From Rhodobacteraceae bacterium M385 (GTDB lineage Bacteria; Pseudomonadota; Alphaproteobacteria; Rhodobacterales; Rhodobacteraceae), in contig CP081102.1 in assembly GCA_025141835.1 (NCBI GenBank), positions 3,348,001 to 3,412,000 on the forward strand: DNA of 64,000 nt, in the 5' to 3' direction. Below the pieces are notes generated by a model. It was not told the origin of the DNA. It saw nothing but the letters and a program-made list of their open reading frames with translations, and did no database searches. Below are positions 48,984 through 58,095 of this stretch, in pieces; the stretch's first letter is position 1, and each line of letters begins with the position of its first letter. A program made the position numbers and the translations under genes.

Positions 48984-50948
48984 CTACTGGGCGGCGATTG
49001 CGGAAGGATCAACCAAAGCCACGATATCCATCATGATCGTGTTCAGCTCAAAATCCTTGGGCGTATAGACCTTTGCCACACCATATCCCAATAGCGTTGC
49101 GCGATCCTCATCGGGAATAATACCTCCGACCAAAACGGGAATATCTACTCCTTCCTGATGCAACCGCTCCATCACCTCTTTGATCAACGGGACATGGCTT
49201 CCCGATAGAATCGAAAGGCCGATCACATGGGCGCTGTCGGCTATTGCGCTGGCGACGATCTCGGCCGGGGTCAGGCGAATACCCTCATAGCTTATATCCA
49301 TGCCGCAATCGCGCGCCCGGAATGCGATTTGTTCGGCGCCATTGGAATGGCCATCCAGCCCCGGCTTCCCCACCAAAAACTTGAGGCGCCGTCCCAATTT
49401 GTCACTCACTACATCCACAGCATCGCGGATACCTTCGAGTCCTTCCGTCTTGTTGGAAACGGCCCCCGAAACACCTGTCGGACCCCGGTATTCTCCGTGA
49501 ACCGTTCGCATAACCCCGGCCCATTCACCCGTGGTAACCCCCGCTTTCGCAGCAGATATCGAGGCTGGCATCACATTGCGCCCCTCCCGCGCTGCAACCG
49601 CCAGCTCCTCCAGCGCCGCCTTTACGGCGCTGTCATCGCGGCTATTGCGCCACTCTTCCAATCGGGCGATTTGATCCTGCTCCACCGCCGGATCGACCAC
49701 CATGATGCCGCCGTCTTCTCCCAATAGGGGCGACGGCTCGGAGGCGGTGTATTTATTCACCCCAACGACCACGGTTTCCCCCCGCTCGATCCGATTGACC
49801 CTCTCCGCGTTGGAATCCACCAATCGACCCTTCATATAGTCAATGGCCGAAATGGCACCGCCCATGCCCTGCAAGTTCGCCAATTCCGCCCTTGCTCCAT
49901 GCTTCAATTCCTCGACCTTGCCATCGACAACCGGGTTACCATCAAACAAGTCGCCGTATTCCAGCAGGTCCGTTTCAAACGCCATGATCTGCTGCATCCG
50001 CATGGACCATTGCTGATCCCAAGGGCGCGGAAGCCCCAACGCCTCATTCCATGCGGGCAATTGCACTGCCCGTGCGCGGGCCTTCTTGGAAAGCGTCACA
50101 GCCAACATCTCGATCAAAATGCGGTAGACGTTATTTTCTGGCTGCTGTTCCGTCAGCCCCAAAGAGTTCACCTGCACACCGTACCGGAAACGCCGAAACT
50201 TCGGGTCGCTTACCCCATAGCGCTGTTCGCAAATTTCATCCCATAGATCGACAAAGGCGCGCATTTTGCACATCTCGGTCACGAAGCGAATGCCGGCATT
50301 CACAAAGAACGATATCCGCCCCACCAGCGTCGGGAAATCCTCCTCCGGCACCCTTGGGCGCAATTCATCCAAGACGGAAACCGCTGTCGCCAAGGCAAAT
50401 GCCAGTTCCTGCTCAGGTGTCGCGCCGGCCTCTTGCAGGTGATAGGAACACACATTCATTGGGTTCCACTTCGGAACCTCTTTGTAACAATATTCAGCCA
50501 CATCCGCGATCATCGCCATCGAAGGCTTGGGGGGGCAAATATAGGTGCCGCGCGACAGGTATTCTTTCATCAAATCGTTCTGGACCGTCCCTTGCAAAGC
50601 GCGCACATCCGCCCCCTGCTCCTCAGCCACCGCGATATAAAGCGACAACAACCAAGGCGCCGTCGCGTTGATCGTCATCGAGGTGTTCATCTGCTCCAGC
50701 GGAATATCTTTGAACAACGCCCTCATGTCGCCCAAATGGCTCACCGGCACGCCCACTTTTCCAACTTCGCCCCGGGCCAAAACATGATCGCTGTCGTAGC
50801 CCGTCTGTGTCGGCAAATCGAAGGCCACGGAAAGCCCCGTCTGCCCCTTCGCCAAATTGCCCCGATACAGCGCGTTCGACGCCTCCGCCGTGGAATGTCC
50901 CGCATAGGTTCGGATCAACCACGGGCGATCTTTAGGGGCTTGGGACAT
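48984..50948 (-). CDS. ecm: Ethylmalonyl-CoA mutase
   Basis: The 654-residue adenosylcobalamin enzyme converts ethylmalonyl-CoA to methylsuccinyl-CoA. It has the KDRPWLIRTYAGHSTAEASN opening seen in Ecm, a long TIM-barrel, and the B12-binding DGHSNGAEQIAF with SGSHVPL in the C-terminal domain. Single-subunit arrangement and length fit Ecm rather than methylmalonyl-CoA mutase. The ATG at 50948 has GGAG upstream, and the frame is open to 51305. A palindrome lies upstream. ccr, the enzyme before it in the pathway, is 2.3 kb away. Confidence 0.92.
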   Translation of the reverse strand: MSQAPKDRPWLIRTYAGHSTAEASNALYRGNLAKGQTGLSVAFDLPTQTGYDSDHVLARGEVGKVGVPVSHLGDMRALFKDIPLEQMNTSMTINATAPWLLSLYIAVAEEQGADVRALQGTVQNDLMKEYLSRGTYICPPKPSMAMIADVAEYCYKEVPKWNPMNVCSYHLQEAGATPEQELAFALATAVSVLDELRPRVPEEDFPTLVGRISFFVNAGIRFVTEMCKMRAFVDLWDEICEQRYGVSDPKFRRFRYGVQVNSLGLTEQQPENNVYRILIEMLAVTLSKKARARAVQLPAWNEALGLPRPWDQQWSMRMQQIMAFETDLLEYGDLFDGNPVVDGKVEELKHGARAELANLQGMGGAISAIDYMKGRLVDSNAERVNRIERGETVVVGVNKYTASEPSPLLGEDGGIMVVDPAVEQDQIARLEEWRNSRDDSAVKAALEELAVAAREGRNVMPASISAAKAGVTTGEWAGVMRTVHGEYRGPTGVSGAVSNKTEGLEGIRDAVDVVSDKLGRRLKFLVGKPGLDGHSNGAEQIAFRARDCGMDISYEGIRLTPAEIVASAIADSAHVIGLSILSGSHVPLIKEVMERLHQEGVDIPVLVGGIIPDEDRATLLGYGVAKVYTPKDFELNTIMMDIVALVDPSAIAAQ

Positions 50949-50988
50949 GGGAGGCTCCGACTCGCTATCAGCAATATCATTTCGTCTA

Positions 50989-51004
50989 TCCGCATGTATG
51001 CGGA
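50989..51004. promoter_or_regulatory. Palindrome upstream of ecm
   Basis: TCCGCAT-GT-ATGCGGA is a perfect inverted repeat centred about 48 bases before the ecm start. It looks like an operator for a dimeric regulator. The regulator is not in the window. Confidence 0.5.
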
Positions 51005-51074
51005 ATAAAATGTCTCTGTCAATTCGCTGCGCGCGCAAAGCTGCACCGCGGCGCTGACCAGCGCAACAGCCCCG

Positions 51075-51146
51075 TTCACCTTGGCCATACACCTCCGGGG
51101 TAAACGCCTCCCCGGGGGAGGCGTAGGGGCAGAGCCCCTCTCTACG
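51075..51146 (+). repeat. Dispersed intergenic repeat, copy D
   Basis: It runs from TTCACCTTGGCCATACACCT through a CCTCCCC-GGGGGAGG hairpin to GGGGC-AGA-GCCCC. It shares the box A, CTCCGGGG and terminal hairpin layout with copies A and B. It lies between the divergent ecm and acyltransferase genes. Confidence 0.55.
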
Positions 51147-51240
51147 CCCCGCCGACACCTCCACAAGGAAAGAAATTTTCCCCGCACCAAGACCCCCTGC
51201 ACCAATTGCGCAGCCCCTCATTTCCTGACACCGTCCGCAT

Positions 51241-52659
51241 ATGACGACGCCCATCACACTTCCCCTCTGGCTATTCGTGCTGATCCTCCTGTTCGCGGCC
51301 GTCACCTTCGCGTCTCACTTCCTCTTTCCCTCGGTCCGCTGGTTCCTGCGCCGTCGCCTCGAAAATGCCGTGGCCGAATTGAACAAGCGGCTCAAGACCC
51401 CGATCCAACCGTTCAAACTGGCCCGCCGCATGGATACCGTGCGCCGCCTCGTCTATGACCCCGAGGTCGCCGCCGCCATCATCGAGCACGCCAAATCCAA
51501 GGGTGTTCGCGAAGATGTCGCCGCGCAACAGGCCGAGCGCTACGCCCGTGAAATCGTTCCCGGCTTCTCGGCCTTCACCTATTTTGCTTTCGCCATCCGG
51601 GCGGCGCGTTTCCTGAGCCAATCGCTCTACCGGGTGCGTCTGACCGACCCCAATGCCGATGCCCTTGAAGGCATACCTGCTGACGACACGGTAATTTTCG
51701 TGATGAACCACCGCTCCAATATGGATTACGTGTTGGTTACCTGGCTTGTCGCTGAACGCTCTGCCCTTGCCTATGCCGTCGGTGAATGGGCCCGAGTCTG
51801 GCCTCTGCGGGGCCTCGTCCGCGCGCTCGGCGGTTACTTTATCCGCCGCCGCCACAATAACCCGCTGTATCGCAAAGTGCTCGCCCGCTACGTGCAGATG
51901 GCGACCGAGGCCGGCGTGACCCAAGCGGTGTTCCCTGAAGGTGGCCTGTCTCGGACCGGCGGATTGGGGCCTCCGAAACTCGGGCTCATTTCTTATATTC
52001 TTGACGGCTTCACGCCGGGAAAATCGCGCAACGTGACCTTTGTACCAGTCGCAATCAACTATGACCGCGTGATGGAGGACCGGAACCTGATCGCCGCGCA
52101 ATCCGGCGGCACTGCGGGCTTTCGTTTCACGCTCTTGCCGATCTACCGCTACCTGCGCCGCCAAATCTGGCACCGGATCACCGGCAAGTTTCACCGCTAC
52201 GGCTATGCCGCCGTCAGCTTCGGCGCCCCCCTGTCGCTGAACGACTTTCTCTCTCACAAGCACACCGACGACGCAGAAGCCCTGGGCGAGGCGCTGATGG
52301 CGCGCATCGCCTCCGTCACCCCGATTGTTCCCGTCCCCCTTGTGGCTCATGCCCTCAAAAGCGGTGCCCGTACCGCCGCCTCGCTCAAGAACGCCGTCCA
52401 GACGCGCGTAGACCGGGCCTTGGCCCGGGAAACCAACGTACACCTCGCGCGCGACGATCTGGACTACACCATCGAAGCGGGCCTTCGCGCCTTGATGGAA
52501 CGCGGCTTCGTGGAGCAGGACGGCGAGACGCTGACCGTGACCGAACGCGGCGTCTCCGTGGTGGATTACTACGCGGCCAGCGTGGCGCACTTGCTGGATC
52601 ACCCCCCGCACGAAACGCCCCCCTCCCCCGTCCAGACGGAGAAAGTAATAGGGCGATGA
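51241..52659 (+). CDS. Glycerolipid acyltransferase (PlsB/PlsC-like)
   Basis: The 472-residue membrane protein has an N-terminal span at about residues 8-30, the acyltransferase box HX4D at His157-Asp162 (NHRSNMD), GYFIRRRHNNPLYRKVLARY, and the box III FPEGGLSRTG near 234. It adds an acyl chain to glycerol-3-phosphate or lysophosphatidate. It is larger than PlsC and resembles the PlsB-type enzymes. The next gene overlaps its end by four bases. Confidence 0.78.
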   Translation: MTTPITLPLWLFVLILLFAAVTFASHFLFPSVRWFLRRRLENAVAELNKRLKTPIQPFKLARRMDTVRRLVYDPEVAAAIIEHAKSKGVREDVAAQQAERYAREIVPGFSAFTYFAFAIRAARFLSQSLYRVRLTDPNADALEGIPADDTVIFVMNHRSNMDYVLVTWLVAERSALAYAVGEWARVWPLRGLVRALGGYFIRRRHNNPLYRKVLARYVQMATEAGVTQAVFPEGGLSRTGGLGPPKLGLISYILDGFTPGKSRNVTFVPVAINYDRVMEDRNLIAAQSGGTAGFRFTLLPIYRYLRRQIWHRITGKFHRYGYAAVSFGAPLSLNDFLSHKHTDDAEALGEALMARIASVTPIVPVPLVAHALKSGARTAASLKNAVQTRVDRALARETNVHLARDDLDYTIEAGLRALMERGFVEQDGETLTVTERGVSVVDYYAASVAHLLDHPPHETPPSPVQTEKVIGR

Positions 52660-53132
52660 AAGTCACCACCGATACGCCAGCAGTCTTGAGCGTCTTCTTT
52701 CCACGCCGCCTCATCGGTGATGTGTTTGCTTTCGCATTCACCGTCTTCGGTGTCGCTCCGATTTTTTCGGCGATCTTGTCGGAACCCGGCACTGGAAGGA
52801 CCATCCTTTTTGCCTTCGGCGTCCTATTCACGGGAGTAGGAATACTGATCGCCCTCTACCACGCCTCCACGATTGCCACGTTTGACGCCACCACCCAGAC
52901 CGCCACGATCCAATGGCGTGCGCTGAAGGGGCGAGAGGTGAAAATCATCCCCTTTGCAGAAATCTCCCGGATCGTGCTGCACGACAGCGACGAATGCCAG
53001 ACCGTGAAAATAGTGCTGACCGACAGAAGCGAAGTCATTCTGGAAAAGGGCTATTCTGGCAATCCTGAAGCCGCCGTCATGGCCGGACATATGAATGCCT
53101 GGTTCCGCCAGAACAATTCGAGCGCGACATAA
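52656..53132 (+). CDS. Two-span membrane protein with PH-like domain
   Basis: The 158-residue product has hydrophobic segments at about 20-42 and 50-68 and a C-terminal beta-rich domain with IQWRALKGREVKIIPFAEIS, a PH-like pattern. It resembles in layout the protein at 28014-28574. It overlaps the acyltransferase gene (ATGA) and precedes ccr. Function unknown. Confidence 0.6.
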   Translation: MKVTTDTPAVLSVFFPRRLIGDVFAFAFTVFGVAPIFSAILSEPGTGRTILFAFGVLFTGVGILIALYHASTIATFDATTQTATIQWRALKGREVKIIPFAEISRIVLHDSDECQTVKIVLTDRSEVILEKGYSGNPEAAVMAGHMNAWFRQNNSSAT

Positions 53133-53255
53133 AATTACGTAACTACCCTAGTTTTTGGTTGCAATATTACCCTCTCGTCAATATCCCTCGCACAAGCAGC
53201 ATTTGATTCCGCACCGCGGCATCACGCCGAGGACATAGATATGACGGAGAGTACC

Positions 53256-54551
53256 ATGGCCCTAGACGCACCCACGCAAGCCGCGCCCTATGATGCGCCC
53301 ATGAAAGACCTCTACGAGATGGGCGAAATGCCCCCCATGGGGTATGTCCCGCCCAAGATGTACGCTTGGACGATCCGCCGCGAACGTCACGGCGAGCCCG
53401 ATAAGGCGTTCGAGGTTGAGGTCGTAGATACGCCCGTATTGGATAGCTACGAAGTGCTCGTCCTCGTGATGGCCGCAGGCGTGAACTATAATGGCGTTTG
53501 GGCGGGCCTTGGCCAGCCGATCAGCCCCTTTGACGGCCACGGCGCACCTTACCACATTGCGGGCTCCGATGCGTCAGGCATCGTTTGGGCCGTAGGTGAC
53601 AAGGTGAAGCGTTGGAAAGTCGGTGATGAAGTCGTCATCCACTGCAACCAGGACGACGGCGATGATGAGGAGTGCAACGGCGGCGATCCTATGTTCTCGA
53701 CCTCTCAACGAATCTGGGGCTACGAGACGCCGGACGGCTCTTTCGCACAGTTCACCAATGTGCAGGCGCAGCAACTGATGCCGCGCCCCAAGCATCTGAC
53801 TTGGGAAGAAAGCGCGTGCTACACCCTGACGCTCGCCACCGCTTACCGGATGTTGTTTGGCCATGAACCCCACGACCTCAAGCCCGGCCAAAATGTGCTG
53901 GTCTGGGGCGCGTCCGGCGGACTTGGCTCTTACGCGATCCAGCTGATTAACACGGCGGGCGCGAACGCTATTGGCGTGATCTCCGACGAAGATAAACGTG
54001 ATTTCGTCATGGGGCTTGGCGCGAAGGGCGTCATCAACCGGCGCGACTTCAACTGCTGGGGGCAATTGCCCACGGTCAACACACCCGAGTATGCCGAGTG
54101 GTTCAAGGACGCCCGCAAGTTCGGCAAGGCGATCTGGGACATCACCGGCAAGGGCAACAACGTTGATATGGTGTTTGAACACCCCGGCGAGGCGACCTTC
54201 CCGGTATCCACCTTGGTCTGCAAGAAGGGCGGCATGGTGGTGATTTGCGCGGGCACCTCGGGCTTCAACTGCACTTTCGACGTGCGCTACATGTGGATGC
54301 ACCAGAAGCGTTTGCAGGGCAGCCACTTTGCGCACCTCAAGCAAGCATCTTCTGCCAACAAGCTGATGTGCGAGCAGCGGCTGGACCCCTGCATGTCCGA
54401 GGTTTTCCCATGGGATGAACTGCCCGGCGCGCATCTGAAAATGCTGCGGAACGAACATAAGCCCGGCAATATGTCGGTGCTGGTGCAAGCCCCCCGCACG
54501 GGCCTGCGCACGTTGGAAGACGTGCTAGAGGCGGGCCCCAACGCGGGGTAA
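53256..54551 (+). CDS. ccr: Crotonyl-CoA carboxylase/reductase
   Basis: The 431-residue medium-chain dehydrogenase-like enzyme reductively carboxylates crotonyl-CoA to ethylmalonyl-CoA with NADPH and CO2, the first step of the ethylmalonyl-CoA pathway. It shows YAWTIRRERHGEPDKAFEVE, GSDASGIVWAVGDKVKRW, HCNQDDGDDEECNGGDPMF and NVLVWGASGGLGSYAIQL, all as in Rhodobacter Ccr. I start at the ATG at 53256, which gives the expected MALD opening and has GGAG 7 bases ahead; an ATG at 53241 is also possible. Confidence 0.94.
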   Translation: MALDAPTQAAPYDAPMKDLYEMGEMPPMGYVPPKMYAWTIRRERHGEPDKAFEVEVVDTPVLDSYEVLVLVMAAGVNYNGVWAGLGQPISPFDGHGAPYHIAGSDASGIVWAVGDKVKRWKVGDEVVIHCNQDDGDDEECNGGDPMFSTSQRIWGYETPDGSFAQFTNVQAQQLMPRPKHLTWEESACYTLTLATAYRMLFGHEPHDLKPGQNVLVWGASGGLGSYAIQLINTAGANAIGVISDEDKRDFVMGLGAKGVINRRDFNCWGQLPTVNTPEYAEWFKDARKFGKAIWDITGKGNNVDMVFEHPGEATFPVSTLVCKKGGMVVICAGTSGFNCTFDVRYMWMHQKRLQGSHFAHLKQASSANKLMCEQRLDPCMSEVFPWDELPGAHLKMLRNEHKPGNMSVLVQAPRTGLRTLEDVLEAGPNAG

Positions 54552-54577
54552 AGCCGCTTCAAGTTGTTCACTTGGCC

Positions 54578-54612
54578 AAGGCCCGTGCACCCGCGCGGGC
54601 TTTGGTTTTTTT
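54578..54612 (+). terminator. Rho-independent terminator of ccr
   Basis: AAGGCCCG at 54578-54585 pairs with CGGGCTTT at 54596-54603 across a 10-base loop and is followed after GG by seven T residues (54606-54612). This is the best intrinsic terminator in the window. Confidence 0.8.
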
Positions 54613-54631
54613 GTGGGGGGGCAGAAGCGGG

Positions 54632-55477
54632 TCAGACCTTTAGTGGGGCCACAGCCTCGGCCGCGCCGCTGATTAAATCGACCGCTCCATCGCGGATTTG
54701 TACAAGACGCAGAAACACCAGATCCAGAAGGATCAATTGCGCGTCCCGCGACGTGATGGCCGATGACCGCACCCGCTCCTCATCGGTCACGGTGCGCAGG
54801 GCATTGCCCGCTAAATCCGCCAGCGGGTTCGGCTGCAATCCCGTTACGGTCAGAATACTCGCGCCCCGATGAAGCGCCGTCTCCGCCACCCGTAAAGTCT
54901 CTAGGCTGGTGCCCGATTGCGATAGGGACACAAGCACATCTTTGGGCGTCAACGTTGCGGCATGGGCCATCTGGATGTGGCTATCAGCATCAAACAAAAC
55001 GGGTATGCCAAGCTTCTGAAGTTTATAGGCAAAGTCACGGGCCACCAGCGATGACGCCCCAACCCCCGAAAGCTGCACCCTTGCTGCTGCATTCAGCGCA
55101 TCTCGCGCGGCATCTAGTTGAGCGGGCGGATTGATTCCAAGGGTTTCCTGCAACGACTTGATCTTGCTCGACAGCAGTTTTTGCGCCGTCATCAGGGCGT
55201 CGTCGCCAGTATCAATCGTGCTGTGCACCGCATCAATGGGCACTGCCTGCGCGGCTGCGGCCCGGGTGATTTCCATCCGCAAGTCCTGATAGCCCGAGAA
55301 CCCCAGCTTCTGGCAAAACTTCACCACCGAAGATTGGCTCCGCCCCGACTTTCGCGCCAGTTCGATCGAGGTCAGCCGCGCCATCGCATCGGGATCACCT
55401 AGAATCGTATTCGCAATTTGCTGCTCGCCAGCGGACAACGTGCCCAACTGGGCCTGCATCAAGGTGAGTATAGACAA
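54632..55477 (-). CDS. MurR/RpiR family transcriptional regulator
   Basis: The 281-residue regulator has an N-terminal HTH_6 domain (LTSIELARKSGRSQSSVVKF, CQKLGFSGYQDLR) and a C-terminal SIS sugar-phosphate-binding domain (VQLSGVGASSLVARDFAYKL). I choose the TTG at 55477: GAGGG lies 8 bases upstream and the resulting N-terminus aligns with MurR proteins, with about 14 residues before the helix that begins GEQQIAN. It is divergent from murQ and probably represses it in response to MurNAc-6-phosphate, as MurR does in E. coli. Confidence 0.8.
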   Translation of the reverse strand: MSILTLMQAQLGTLSAGEQQIANTILGDPDAMARLTSIELARKSGRSQSSVVKFCQKLGFSGYQDLRMEITRAAAAQAVPIDAVHSTIDTGDDALMTAQKLLSSKIKSLQETLGINPPAQLDAARDALNAAARVQLSGVGASSLVARDFAYKLQKLGIPVLFDADSHIQMAHAATLTPKDVLVSLSQSGTSLETLRVAETALHRGASILTVTGLQPNPLADLAGNALRTVTDEERVRSSAITSRDAQLILLDLVFLRLVQIRDGAVDLISGAAEAVAPLKV

Positions 55478-55503
55478 GGATGGGCCCTCGGGTTTGCTCG
55501 CTT

Positions 55504-55543
55504 TGGAATAACTTATCACAAAAAATTTGACATAGTGGAATAA
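55504..55543. promoter_or_regulatory. Candidate MurR-type operators
   Basis: TGGAATAA occurs at 55504-55511 and 55536-55543, a 32-base spacing or about three helical turns, in an AT-rich stretch between the divergent regulator and murQ genes. This is where the regulator would act on both promoters. Confidence 0.5.
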
Positions 55544-55580
55544 AAAATTCACCCTAAGACAACGAAGGGGAGTCGCTGCC

Positions 55581-56513
55581 GTGTCTACCGCCGCCAAAAC
55601 AGACCTTGCATCGCTTGTGTCAGAAGCGAGCAATCCGCGCACCGCTGACATCGACCTGATGTCCGCCGCGCAGATTGTGGCGTGTATGAACGACGAAGAC
55701 CGCGGCGTTGCCGATGCCGTCGCCAAGACCCTTCCAGCCATTGCCACCACCGTCGATCGGATCGTGGACGCCATCACCCAAGGCGGGCGGCTGATCTATA
55801 TCGGCGCGGGTACAAGCGGGCGTTTGGGGGTGCTGGACGCCTCGGAATGTCCGCCGACGTTCTCGGTGCCGCCCGAGATGGTCGTGGGCTTGATCGCAGG
55901 TGGCGACACCGCCCTGCGTCATCCGGTAGAGGCCGCCGAAGATGACGCAGCCAAGGGTGCGGATGATCTGAAAGCCATCGACCTGACCTCCCGCGATGTG
56001 GTGGTTGGCATCGCCGTTAGTGGCCGCACGCCCTATGTGATCGGCGCGTTGCGCTATGCCAAGGATCTTGGCGCCTTCACCGCAGCGCTGTCGTGTAACC
56101 CCGGATCGGCCATCGCGCATATTGCCGATGCCGCGATTTCGCCTGTGGTAGGACCCGAAGTCGTGACCGGATCAACAAGGCTGAAGTCCGGCACCGCGCA
56201 GAAAATGGTACTGAATATGCTAACCACCGCCAGCATGATCCGCTTGGGCAAGACTTGGGGCAACCGGATGGTGGATGTCACGATCTCGAACCAAAAACTC
56301 GCAGACCGCGCGGCGGATATGCTGTGCGATGCCACCGGCTGCGGCGCGGAAGAAGCGCAAGAGTTGTTGCGCCAAAGCGGCGGTAGCGTGAAGCTGGCCA
56401 TTTTGATGCAGATCACCGGGCTTGATGCCGACACGGCACGGGCCAATCTGGAGTCCGAACAGGGCTTCCTTCGCAAAGCTATTGAACGAGCGGGAGAGAA
56501 TTCCGCCGCCTGA
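55581..56513 (+). CDS. murQ: N-acetylmuramic acid 6-phosphate etherase
   Basis: The 310-residue SIS-domain lyase removes the lactyl ether from MurNAc-6-phosphate, giving GlcNAc-6-phosphate. It has AVAKTLPAIATTVDRIVDAI, IGAGTSGRLGVLDASECPPT, GGDTALRHPVEAAEDD and GSTRLKSGTAQKMVLNMLTT, all family marks. It starts at a GTG at 55581 with GGGGAG 8 bases upstream. It is the first gene of a peptidoglycan-recycling operon that includes an ABC transporter and anmK. Confidence 0.95.
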   Translation: MSTAAKTDLASLVSEASNPRTADIDLMSAAQIVACMNDEDRGVADAVAKTLPAIATTVDRIVDAITQGGRLIYIGAGTSGRLGVLDASECPPTFSVPPEMVVGLIAGGDTALRHPVEAAEDDAAKGADDLKAIDLTSRDVVVGIAVSGRTPYVIGALRYAKDLGAFTAALSCNPGSAIAHIADAAISPVVGPEVVTGSTRLKSGTAQKMVLNMLTTASMIRLGKTWGNRMVDVTISNQKLADRAADMLCDATGCGAEEAQELLRQSGGSVKLAILMQITGLDADTARANLESEQGFLRKAIERAGENSAA

Positions 56514-56550
56514 CTTCACTCATGACATGAACCTAAGGGAGACATCTGGA

Positions 56551-58068
56551 ATGAAAACGATCACATCCACCGCCAAGACAACGGCACGGGCACTGGCGTT
56601 GCTTAGCACCGCGCTCGCGGCCCCGCTGTCGGCGCAGACCCTTGACCTTGCATGGTCTCAGGACGCCACGGGCCTTGACCCGCACACGCAGCCGGGCTTT
56701 GCCACGATCCGCCTGTTGGAACTGATGTATGAGCCGCTGGTGCGTCTGGACGAAGGACTGGAGCTGCAACCCGCGCTGGCCGAAAGCTGGAGCTTTTCCG
56801 ACGATGGTTTGCAGCTGACCTTCCAACTGGACGGCGACGCGATGTTCCACGACGGGACGCCTGTGACTTCTGCCGACGTGCGCGCGTCGTTCGAGCGTAT
56901 TCTGGACGAGGAAACCGGCGCGATTGCGCGGGCGAACTACACCTCAATCATCAATATCGAAACGCCCGACGACGCCACCGTGATTTTTGAACTGGACGCC
57001 CCCAACGCGCCGCTTCTCAACGGTTTGGCTTCCGTCAACGCGGCTGTGGTTCCGGCCTCGGCCATTGAAGCGGGTACACTCGGCACGCAAGTTATCGGCT
57101 CTGGCCCGTTCACGCTGGACGCACGCACACCTAACGCCAGCGCCAACCTGTCGGCCTTTGACGCATGGCACGGCGGCGATGTGGCATACGACGGCATCAA
57201 CATCTCCGTTCTGCCGGACGAGACCGCTTTGCTGGCCGCCCTGCGCGCCGGTCAGGCGGATTTCGCGCTTATCAACGACCCGCTGGTTGCCACGTTGGTG
57301 CCCCGCACCGAGGGCCTGCAACTGAACGCGGCCCCGACGCTGAGCTACTACGTTTTGCAATTGAACGCAGCGCGTGAGCCAATGGGTGAATTGGCCCTGC
57401 GCCAAGCCATCGGCTGCGCCATTGATCGTCAAGACGTGCTGGATGCAGCGCTTTTGGGTGAAGGCGAAGTGACGGGTCCGCTGACCTCTCCGGCATACCG
57501 CACCGACCCAAGCGGCTTGTTCTGTTACGAGCAGGATCAGGACCGGGCCCGCGAGTTGCTGGCCGAAGCGGGCTACGCCGATGGTTTCACCGCCACCGTG
57601 ATTGCCGCCAACGGCGAGCCGCCCACCGCCTCGGCCGTGGCGCAGGTGATCCAGTCGCAGCTATCCGAAGTGGGCATCAACCTCGAGATCGAGATGCTGG
57701 AACTCAGCGTTTATATTGACCGCTGGTTGGCCGCTGACTTCGACATGGCCGTGGCCCTGAACGGCGGCCGCGTAGACCCCTACACCATGTACAACCGCTA
57801 CTGGACACGGGACGGGAACTTGCAAGGGGTCGCCAACTACATCGACGACACCTTGGACACGTTGATGAATGAGGGTCGCGCCGAAACCGATGAGGCCGCC
57901 CGCGCCGAGATCTTTGGCAACTTCGAAAGCCATCTGGCCGAAATGTCGCCTTGGATCTGGCTGTTCACCGGCAACACCTACACCGCGCAGACCGAAGGTG
58001 TTTCGGGCTTCGTGTCGTCCCCCACGGGTACGCTGTTCGGCCTCGTCGATGTGACGTTGGCGGAATAG
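56551..58068 (+). CDS. ABC transporter substrate-binding protein (family 5)
   Basis: The 505-residue family 5 binding protein has a signal peptide (about residues 1-28, ending PLSAQ), then LDLAWSQDATGLDPHTQPGF and YEPLVRLDEGLELQPALAES. Family 5 proteins bind peptides, murein peptides, nickel or sugars. The location between murQ and permeases suggests a muropeptide or anhydromuropeptide ligand. The ATG at 56551 has GGGAGA upstream. Confidence 0.85.
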   Translation: MKTITSTAKTTARALALLSTALAAPLSAQTLDLAWSQDATGLDPHTQPGFATIRLLELMYEPLVRLDEGLELQPALAESWSFSDDGLQLTFQLDGDAMFHDGTPVTSADVRASFERILDEETGAIARANYTSIINIETPDDATVIFELDAPNAPLLNGLASVNAAVVPASAIEAGTLGTQVIGSGPFTLDARTPNASANLSAFDAWHGGDVAYDGINISVLPDETALLAALRAGQADFALINDPLVATLVPRTEGLQLNAAPTLSYYVLQLNAAREPMGELALRQAIGCAIDRQDVLDAALLGEGEVTGPLTSPAYRTDPSGLFCYEQDQDRARELLAEAGYADGFTATVIAANGEPPTASAVAQVIQSQLSEVGINLEIEMLELSVYIDRWLAADFDMAVALNGGRVDPYTMYNRYWTRDGNLQGVANYIDDTLDTLMNEGRAETDEAARAEIFGNFESHLAEMSPWIWLFTGNTYTAQTEGVSGFVSSPTGTLFGLVDVTLAE

Positions 58069-58095
58069 ACGGCAAGCAAAGGCAGGGCACCCAAC

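Noticed and set aside
51271..52611. Minus-strand open frame of 446 codons opposite the acyltransferase
   Set aside because: No domain recognised; it mirrors the third-position GC bias of the real gene.
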